DNA of 64,000 nucleotides from Sepiola atlantica (taxonomy: Eukaryota; Mollusca; Cephalopoda; Sepiida; Sepiolidae): the NCBI GenBank assembly GCA_963556195.1, contig OY744522.1, positions 42,366,763-42,430,762 of the forward strand, read 5' to 3'. The notes beneath the pieces were generated by a model. The model did not search any database. It saw only the letters and a list, made by a program, of their open reading frames with translations, and was not told where the DNA came from. The translations under genes were made by a program, and so were the position numbers. Of this stretch, positions 62,700 to 64,000 are shown one piece after another. Each line of letters starts with the position of its first letter. Positions within the stretch are counted from its first letter, which is position 1.

Positions 62700-64000
62700 C
62701 ATCTCACTTCACTGGAATATACACGCAGTTGGAGACCGCGTGTGAATTTAATATACCTTAAAATACTTCCTTATTCAGTTGAAGCCGGACGCCCACTAAG
62801 GACGAATACCATACCAGACATTTATATATCCATGTTGAAATACAACTTTCTTATCTGCATTATACAGACATTATACTACGTTAACTTTAAATATAGTCTT
62901 TATAAATTCTTAATTAATCTTTTAATTTGAAGTTGGTATTTTTTAATTCGAAGTTTAGGAATAAATGTTCTAATTATATTGAGTGAATAGATGTATATCT
63001 GTAAGCAAAACTACGTCTTATTTTCAAAGATTGTTTTTAATCTTAAGCATTGAGGACAAGTATTTGGAAGTTTAAATATTGCTATATATGTATTAAAAAC
63101 GGTCGCATTTAAATAGACTAGTGGCGCCCGTGGAAATTTCACGGCACTTTTCACATCAATCTGTGTCAGTTAATATTGATAATAATATTAGTTTTTTTTT
63201 AATAATAAATGTTTGTCAAATCATCAAATGACTTCGTTTTTCCTCAAAAATAATTGTCATCGTCAAATAATTATTCATGAAAATAATAAAACGAATATGT
63301 AACTTTTTTACGCATTTATTTCAAGTTGTAGGAATTTAACTCTTTTTAAAACAATACAGACTTTCTCTGTTCTTACCGTAAAAAAATGTCACCAAAATAT
63401 TCTTCAAATCAATTAAACGAATGTCATTTTTAATTTTTTTTATTTAAACATGAACTATTTCATTCAACGGGGCACATCAAATTATTTGGGAAAAATTCAT
63501 TTTAAAATGGATAAAGTCGGAAGTTGGTACTTTAGCGACAAACACCATCTTTGCTGATCGGAGGATCTCATTTTTTTTAAATATGTCTGAAAGGTGATAA
63601 CGTACGTACGAAAATGGAATGTCTTCGCGTTTTATTGGATAGATTCTAGACTTGCCTGGTCCAGACTAAAAAACATATTCTAATGAGAAAAGAACAGTTG
63701 ATTTTTGGAGGAGTAACAACATATCAGGAGAGAACATCCCGGATTACGCTAAGGGTGAACGTGCATTGCTAATAATAAGATTGCAGGTGTATTCAAAAAA
63801 GAAAATTCCAGAGTAATTATGTGAGACTAACACTTTCTCAGCTTTCGGACTGTGATAACGATGTAATATCTATTCTGACCGCGATCAGACGAGGAGAGAT
63901 CCTTCTTGACTGGGTCAAATCTTTTTGTTTCATCCAATGTCTCCCTTTTTGAGGAGCCGGATATTCTCACATAAAACATCGACCATATGTCTAACTCTGC
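62700..64000. other. Unassigned sequence to window end
   Basis: 62,985-63,060 resembles 61,985-62,055 (AAAACTACGTC(T/A)TNTTTTC), another dispersed repeat. A palindromic ACGTACGT is at 63,601-63,609. No gene is supported. Confidence 0.4.

Overview
The window is animal nuclear DNA: AT-rich, packed with long (AT)n tracts (about one per 2 kb), with no operon-like gene spacing and no complete host gene that I can support. The mixture of Penelope-like elements, CR1/jockey-type LINE relics, tRNA-headed short repeats, a CXC-domain transposon-like protein and heavy microsatellite load fits a mollusc, most likely a coleoid cephalopod such as an octopus. That species-level guess is inference; no species marker is present.

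Layout. 0-0.6 kb: two copies of a tRNA-headed repeat. 1.8-7.6 kb: a DNA-transposon relic bounded by inverted terminal repeats of 160-270 bp, carrying on the minus strand one long protein now broken into four pieces (zinc-binding N-terminus, conserved central region, candidate DDE region, PIN-like region plus terminal CXC cysteine cluster). 7.7-9.6 kb: minus-strand LINE relic. The transposon and this LINE sit between two direct copies of a ~370-bp repeat. 10-16 kb: GA-rich repeats, a Penelope-like (PLE) fragment, a 280-bp tandem repeat, and a LINE fragment with an intact YADD. 17-18.8 kb: plus-strand LINE relic. 21-26 kb: two PLE relics in opposite orientation, with a candidate promoter and a candidate hammerhead ribozyme. 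28-32 kb: two copies of an interspersed foldback repeat (family A), a 15-bp minisatellite and a small inverted repeat. 35-36 kb: a LINE 3' end with CCHC knuckle and restriction-like endonuclease signature (R2-type). 36.5-39 kb: a complex AT satellite and a GIY-YIG PLE relic with a head-to-head duplicated start. 42.1-44.4 kb: a 114-bp hierarchical satellite. 44.7-46.1 kb: LINE tail and mariner relic. 48.4-49.9 kb: third family A copy with a nested hAT-like element. 53.5-55.5 kb: a 26-bp minisatellite of about 80 units. 57.5-59.2 kb: a near-perfect palindrome (arms ~620 bp) carrying a complete type I hammerhead ribozyme in each arm. 62.3-62.7 kb: U2 snRNA-like and 5S rRNA-like pseudogenes on opposite strands.

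Most open reading frames longer than 60 codons are products of simple repeats (Ile-Tyr runs from (AT)n, Asn/Tyr runs from (TTA)n, periodic peptides from minisatellites). The strongest novelty candidates are the twin-hammerhead palindrome, the inverted-repeat transposon with its PIN-like/CXC protein, and the hierarchical 114-bp satellite.
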